DNA of 64,000 bases from Cacajao melanocephalus (Eukaryota; Chordata; Mammalia; Primates; Pitheciidae), in contig CAUYLG010071729.1 in assembly GCA_963573385.1 (NCBI GenBank), forward strand, positions 87,391 through 151,390, in the 5' to 3' direction. The notes under the pieces were generated by a model that saw only the letters and a list, made by a program, of their open reading frames with translations, was not told the origin of the DNA and did not search any database. Both the position numbers and the translations under genes were made by a program. Within the stretch, counting starts at the first letter, position 1. The number at the start of each line of letters is the position of its first letter. Shown here piece by piece: positions 60,311 through 64,000 of the stretch.

Positions 60311-60659
60311 AAAGCTGTAAGGTGCAATGAAAGGGTCAGTCATGACAGGAGGACCCAGTTCCTTCCTACTCCACCCCTTCTGCTGCACAGAAAGGAGAGA
60401 TGGAGAAGACCCTCTCCAGGTCAAGTGACCTTAAAATAAGGCCAGCTTGCTGTGTTCTGCAGGAGAGGAGACTATGGGACTCCTCCTCACCAGATTCTGA
60501 TAACAAGTGAATGGCCAGCCTGTCATTTCTCTGATCACATCACCTTGGGGAAAGAGGAGCAGTGAGTGAAGATGAAGCCCCTTAGAAACCTTCCAGGAAG
60601 AGCTCCAATCCTGAGCAGTGTTTCCACCTGCCCCTTGGAGACAAGAAAGGCTCGCATAA

Positions 60660-60775
60660 CCGCGAAAGCATGGGTTTTGCACTCAGAGATACCTGCGTTC
60701 TCAGTCGGTTACCTCAGCTGCAAAATGAGGACGACACTAATTGTGTTGTTGTGAGGAAGTAGCATAAATGTTGCT
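60660..60775 (+). mobile_element. MIR fragment
   Basis: TACCTCAGCTGCAAAATGAG core. Confidence 0.6.
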
Positions 60776-60957
60776 TCCCTTTCTGTCTCCTACTATCTCA
60801 GGCAGGAAAGTTGAGATAAAAGAGATAGGGTGATCAGTGGGAACCGATCATGAGTTGGAGCCTCAATTCAGATGCAGACTTCTTAAACCCCAGAATGCTC
60901 TCCTTGGATTTTTGCATTGGGTGCTCCAGATCAGAAAAGAACTGAGTGGTCCTGACT

Positions 60958-61450
<493 letters not shown>

Positions 61451-61794
61451 TAATTTTCACAACTGGATGACAGAAATATTGAGATTAGGTCCACTTTACA
61501 GAGGAGGAAACTGAGGCACCAAGAGATTAAAGACCCGCAGTGGCGTAAAAACACTAACATATTTTAGTGATCTATTCTGCACTCCAGGGGCTTTCAATCT
61601 ACTACGAGAGTGAATGAGAGGTCGCCTTTGTCCGATATCTGCCGTCATTATTCTCTCTCGCTTCTTTAACTGATTTTTTTCCCCGCTAATAAAACACCCA
61701 CCTACAACCCCCTCAACGCCCACAAACACCAGGCCACTCTAGCAAAATCTCTCTCACTCCGCCTGCGCAATCCAGCTGACTTCCGTTTACAAAT

Positions 61795-61835
61795 AACCAC
61801 GTGATCCGGCATCCTTGCTGCGCATGTCTAGTAGG
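61795..61835. promoter_or_regulatory. Upstream RPL19 motifs (E-box, ETS-like)
   Basis: CACGTG at about 61,799 and an AGGAAGT ETS-like motif at about 61,832 lie 230-265 bp upstream of the start. Motif matches by eye only. Confidence 0.3.
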
Positions 61836-62063
61836 AAGTCGGACTATACCACTTTCCCTACAGAAGGGATACACTTTCTATGTTTTTAAGTTTAAAACCG
61901 ATTTCCGATATTAGACGTTTATCATTCCAGGTCTTTATGGAGGCCATGAGTGAGCTTGGGGTGGCGGAAGATGAAAGAACCGGACAGGAATACAGACGAA
62001 ATTGGAGCGGGGTTTGGGCTCTCCCCTTCGCAGATAATGGGAGGAGCCAAACCCAAGCGAGTT

Positions 62064-63100
<1,037 letters not shown>

Positions 63101-63123
63101 TGATAAATGTTAACACAATTTGT

Positions 63124-63127
<4 letters not shown>

Positions 63128-63155
<28 letters not shown>

Positions 63156-63315
63156 GAGATAGTCTTGCTCTGTTGCCCAGGCTGGAGTGCAGTGGTGCCA
63201 TCTTATCATTGCAACCCCCACCCCACTCCCAGGCTCAAGTGATTTCTCTTACCTCAGCCTCCTGAGTAGCTGGGATTACAGGTGTGCAGCACCACGCCTG
63301 GCTAATTTACTCTTT
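63128..63315 (-). mobile_element. Alu, interrupted
   Basis: T run and right arm of a complemented Alu ending where the next T-rich tail begins. Confidence 0.88.
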
Positions 63316-63619
63316 TTATTTATTTTTGAGACGGAGTCTCACTCTTGTCACCTAGACTGGAGTGCAGTGGTAAGGTCTCAGCTCACTGCAACCAGGTCCA
63401 AGTATTCACACCCAGGTTCAAGCGATTCTCTTGCCTCACCCACCAAGTAGCTGGGACTAAGGCACATGACACCACACCTGACTAGTTTTTGTATCTTTAG
63501 TAGAGCTGGGGTTTCACCATGTTAGCCAGGCTGGTCTCAAACTGCTGACCTCAGGCGATAACGCCCGCCTCAGCCTCCCAAAGTGCTGGGATTACAGGCG
63601 TGAGCCACCACACCTAGCC
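63316..63619 (-). mobile_element. Alu, full length
   Basis: Complemented dimer starting after TTTTTATTTATTTTTGAGACGG. Confidence 0.92.
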
Positions 63620-63738
63620 TGTGTTGACTCTTTACGAACCTAGGAAAGCTCATTATTCAGGGGATGTATAAAATGGAGGAGTTATTGTATCAGGCTTGTT
63701 CTTTTGAGTGTGCTCTAATATATTTAAAAAGTAGAAAA

Positions 63739-63868
63739 GGCCAGGCATGGTGGCAGGCATCTGTAATCTTAGCTACTTGGGAAGCTAAGGCAGGAGGATC
63801 ATGAGTTCAGGAATTCAAGACTGGCCTGGGCAACATAGGGAGACTGTCTGAAAGACAAAAAGTATCTC
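63739..63868 (+). mobile_element. Alu, internally deleted
   Basis: GGCCAGGCATGGTGG joined directly to right-arm sequence and a left-arm-like end. Confidence 0.8.
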
Positions 63869-64000
63869 TCACAACTTATGTTTGTGAAGGAAAAAGAAAA
63901 GGTAGAGGTTTTGTTTGGTTTTCGGAGGCAAGAAATAAACAAGTTGAAGTATTTCTATCCTTTTTGAGACCATGGGGCCAAGAATGTGAGCAGTGTCTCT

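Overview
This window is nuclear genomic DNA from a primate, very probably an anthropoid. About fifty Alu copies lie on both strands, many full length with legible target-site duplications, together with L1, L2, MIR and old DNA-transposon remnants. The genes are intron-rich with GT-AG junctions. Gene content and order (PLXDC1, tRNA-Cys, ARL5C, CACNB1, RPL19) correspond to human chromosome 17q12. Several residues in PLXDC1, ARL5C and CACNB1 differ from the human proteins as I remember them, so a non-human primate is more likely than human; that comparison is from memory.

Layout, left to right. Bases 1-24,000 are the 5' part of PLXDC1 on the minus strand: coding exon 2 at 12170-12348 and coding exon 1 at 23768-23843, with a GC-rich promoter above it. 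The rest is intron full of repeats, including a four-layer nest of transposons at 12,990-14,745. Bases 26,084-26,955 hold two minus-strand tRNA-Cys(GCA) genes about 730 bp apart, with a 29-bp tandem duplication between them. Bases 27,700-33,400 are the ARL5C locus (minus): exons 1 and 2 and a probable last exon are visible, but exons 3-5 are not, and there is a one-base phase break and loss of Gly2, so I read it as a decaying gene. Bases 33,400-40,690 are repeat-dominated intergenic DNA.

Bases 40,690-59,300 are the complete CACNB1 gene (minus), the beta-1 subunit of voltage-gated calcium channels. All coding exons join in frame. They yield a 523-residue product (long exon 7A plus readthrough of exon 13, the skeletal-muscle type beta-1a) and a 598-residue product (short exon 7B plus exon 14, the neuronal type beta-1b). 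Bases 62,064-64,000 hold the first two exons of RPL19 (plus strand), which lies head to head with CACNB1 about 2.8 kb away.

The genes are not functionally linked. I found no operon, CRISPR array, phage or other undescribed system. The observations most worth following are the broken ARL5C locus, the reading-frame arithmetic that forces mutual exclusion of CACNB1 exons 7A and 7B, an overlapping upstream ORF in the CACNB1 leader, a trimeric Alu flanked by one target-site duplication, and the nested transposon stack.
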